Shown here in pieces: positions 62,847 through 64,000 of a stretch of 64,000 bases of DNA (its first letter is position 1; every line of letters starts with the position of its first letter). The notes under the pieces are model-generated. The model searched no databases. It was not told where the DNA came from and worked only from the letters and a program-made list of their open reading frames with translations. A program made the translations under genes and the position numbers. Source of the DNA: Streptomyces scabiei 87.22 (lineage in GTDB: Bacteria; Actinomycetota; Actinomycetes; Streptomycetales; Streptomycetaceae); the NCBI RefSeq assembly GCF_000091305.1, contig NC_013929.1:8556001-8620000 (forward strand), written 5' to 3'.

Positions 62847-64000
62847 ATGAGAGCCACGCCCGAAAACGCCGCACCCAAGGACGCCGTACCGGAGAACGCC
62901 GTACCCAAGAACGCCGTACCGGAGAACGCCGGGTCGCGGAAGGTCGCGCCTCGGAAGGCCGCGCCGACGAGGGCCGCACAGCGGCACCCCGGAGCGACGC
63001 ATGCCTCCGCTGTGCGGGGATCGCTTCTCGCCACTCTCGCCTGCGTCCTCGTCGGCGGCTCGTTCACCGCCAACAGCGTTCTGGGCGACTACCCCTACGC
63101 GGGTGGCCAGTTCCTCCGCTACGGCCTGGCGTGCCTCCTCCTGCTCCCGTTCCTCGGCGGGGGCGGCGTGGCACCCCTGCGCCGGCTCACCGTACGTCTG
63201 TGGGTGCGGCTCGGGCTGCTCGCGGCGGTCGGCATGGTCGGCTTCAACATCGCCGTGCTCGCCGCCGAGCGCACGGCGGAACCGGCGGTGCCGGGCGTCT
63301 TCGTGGGCTGCGCCCCGGTCGCCGTGGCCGTCCTGGTCCCCCTGACGGAGGGCCGGCGTCCGCGACGGCTGGTTCTGTACGGTTCGTCGCTGGTCGCGGC
63401 CGGCGCCTTCACCGTCCAGGGATGGGGCCGTACGGACGGCGCCGGCATCGCCTTCTCGGTGTGCGCGCTGGCCGGCGAGGTCGGCTTCGCGGTGCTGGCC
63501 GTGCCGGTGCTGCGACCGCTCGGTCCGAGGCTGCTGTCGGCCACCGTGTGCGCGATCGCCGCGATCGAGTCGGCGGTCGTCGGCCTGGTCGTCGACGGCG
63601 GCGCATGGCTGCGCCGCCCCGACGGCACGGAGACCGCCGCGCTGCTGTGGCAGGCGGTGGTCGTCACCGTCGTCGGATTCGTGTGCTGGTACATGGCCGT
63701 GCAGCGCATCGGCACCGAGCGCGCCACCCTCTTCTCCGGGCTCATCCCGGTGGCAGCCGCCTGTACGGCACCCCTCGTCGGCACGGGGGCCTACGGCTTC
63801 GCGCAGGCCGTGGGGAGCGTGCTGGTCGGTGCCGGAGTCGTCCTGGGGTCGAGGGCGCCCGCGCCCCACGGGTCAGCGGCTGCCGTCCAGGATCACGCGG
63901 GCGACCAGGGCCGGGTCGTCGTTCATGGGGCAGTGGCCGCAGCCGGGGAGGCGGACCAGGCGGGCGCCGGGGATGATCCGCTTGGCGCGGACGCCCTGAC
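62847..64000 (+). CDS. DMT-family (EamA) transporter, open at window end
   Basis: From ATG 62847 the frame stays open to the last base (at least 384 codons). It encodes about ten hydrophobic helices in two EamA repeats (LLATLACVLVGGSFTANSVLGDYPYAGGQFLRYGLACLLLL; WYMAVQRIGTERATLFSGLIPVAA). TAGCGT 7 nt upstream suggests a leaderless start. The first 50 residues are polar and contain AVPEN-type repeats; GTG 63012, directly before helix 1, is an alternative start. It probably exports an amino acid or drug under control of the divergent MocR gene. Downstream of about 63860 the frame overlaps a convergent gene, so the true stop may be just beyond. Confidence 0.8.
   Translation, partial: MRATPENAAPKDAVPENAVPKNAVPENAGSRKVAPRKAAPTRAAQRHPGATHASAVRGSLLATLACVLVGGSFTANSVLGDYPYAGGQFLRYGLACLLLLPFLGGGGVAPLRRLTVRLWVRLGLLAAVGMVGFNIAVLAAERTAEPAVPGVFVGCAPVAVAVLVPLTEGRRPRRLVLYGSSLVAAGAFTVQGWGRTDGAGIAFSVCALAGEVGFAVLAVPVLRPLGPRLLSATVCAIAAIESAVVGLVVDGGAWLRRPDGTETAALLWQAVVVTVVGFVCWYMAVQRIGTERATLFSGLIPVAAACTAPLVGTGAYGFAQAVGSVLVGAGVVLGSRAPAPHGSAAAVQDHAGDQGRVVVHGAVAAAGEADQAGAGDDPLGADAL
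62868..62927 (+). repeat. four 15-bp in-frame repeats in the transporter N terminus
   Basis: Four units of the form GCCGTACCGGAGAAC / GCCGTACCCAAGAAC follow each other in frame and encode A-A-P-K-D, A-V-P-E-N, A-V-P-K-N, A-V-P-E-N, after a partial T-P-E-N. Charge alternates Glu/Lys from unit to unit. They precede the first transmembrane helix. Confidence 0.8.
63873..64000 (-). CDS. C-terminal end of an alpha/beta hydrolase (truncated by window)
   Basis: The minus strand enters from the right edge and encodes about 41 residues ending LVRLPGCGHCPMNDDPALVARVILDGSR. The strand-His-helix arrangement with GCGH and PMNDDPALVA is the closing part of an alpha/beta hydrolase, the His being the catalytic base. 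It overlaps the open frame of the transporter on the other strand. Confidence 0.75.
   Translation of the reverse strand, partial: QGVRAKRIIPGARLVRLPGCGHCPMNDDPALVARVILDGSR

Overview
The window is high-GC actinobacterial DNA, almost certainly from a Streptomyces chromosome. The evidence is strong third-position GC bias, many GTG starts, many 4-bp ATGA/GTGA gene overlaps, twin-arginine leaders on secreted enzymes, a divergent third EF-Tu gene (tuf3 type), and several Streptomyces-typical families (Imm21, ACT-GNAT acetyltransferase, PadR-free TetR/Lrp/MocR regulators, DUF885). No rRNA, tRNA, CRISPR array or large biosynthetic cluster was seen.

Region 1 (1-18.6 kb) is a polysaccharide-utilisation locus. 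It has an alginate-lyase-superfamily enzyme, a GH43 enzyme and an alpha/beta hydrolase in one operon; a secreted GH93-like exo-arabinanase with ricin-type lectin repeats; a LacI-family regulator; a lipoprotein/permease/permease sugar importer without its own ATPase; an intracellular LacZ-like GH2 enzyme; and a Tat-exported second GH2 enzyme. The enzyme set fits arabinan/galactan side chains of plant pectin, with arabinose- and galactose-containing oligomers imported and finished inside the cell; the substrate is an inference. An orphan NarL-type histidine kinase sits inside the locus.

Region 2 (18.6-25.2 kb) is accessory and scarred. It holds a DinB/DUF1569-like gene, an epoxide-hydrolase-like gene, a SnoaL-like/TetR pair with a palindrome over its promoter, an IS1380-type transposase remnant, an N-terminally truncated MaoC dehydratase, and a complete ISL3-family insertion sequence with perfect 29-bp inverted repeats but no visible target duplication.

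Region 3 (25.2-64 kb) looks like conserved chromosome: uppP; a three-gene Gfo/Idh/MocA-DUF6807-cupin operon behind a promoter with a LacI-type operator; TVP38 and DedA membrane proteins; tuf3; a spermidine-synthase-like gene; an MFS exporter; a gamma-carbonic-anhydrase-like protein and an acyltransferase; an XRE-cupin regulator; a YbaK-like deacylase; an FMN reductase/TetR divergent pair with two matching operators; a MoxR/VWA pair; a universal stress protein; CoA-binding protein; a CysS-like protein coupled to a SixA-like phosphatase; YigZ; sbcD and sbcC; Lrp regulators next to a rhodanese and a Cys/Met-metabolism PLP enzyme; an Imm21 protein followed by a 17-bp tandem array; a DUF885 peptidase; an ACT-GNAT acetyltransferase; PhoD; and a MocR regulator divergent from a DMT exporter that runs off the end.

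Many genes here have a TANNNT hexamer 6-8 nt before the start codon and no ribosome binding site, the signature of leaderless transcripts; I used this to choose several starts. The best candidates for new biology are the DUF6807 operon, the CysS-like/SixA pair, the 74-residue frame bridging sbcD and sbcC, the operators of the two TetR systems, and the 17-bp array.
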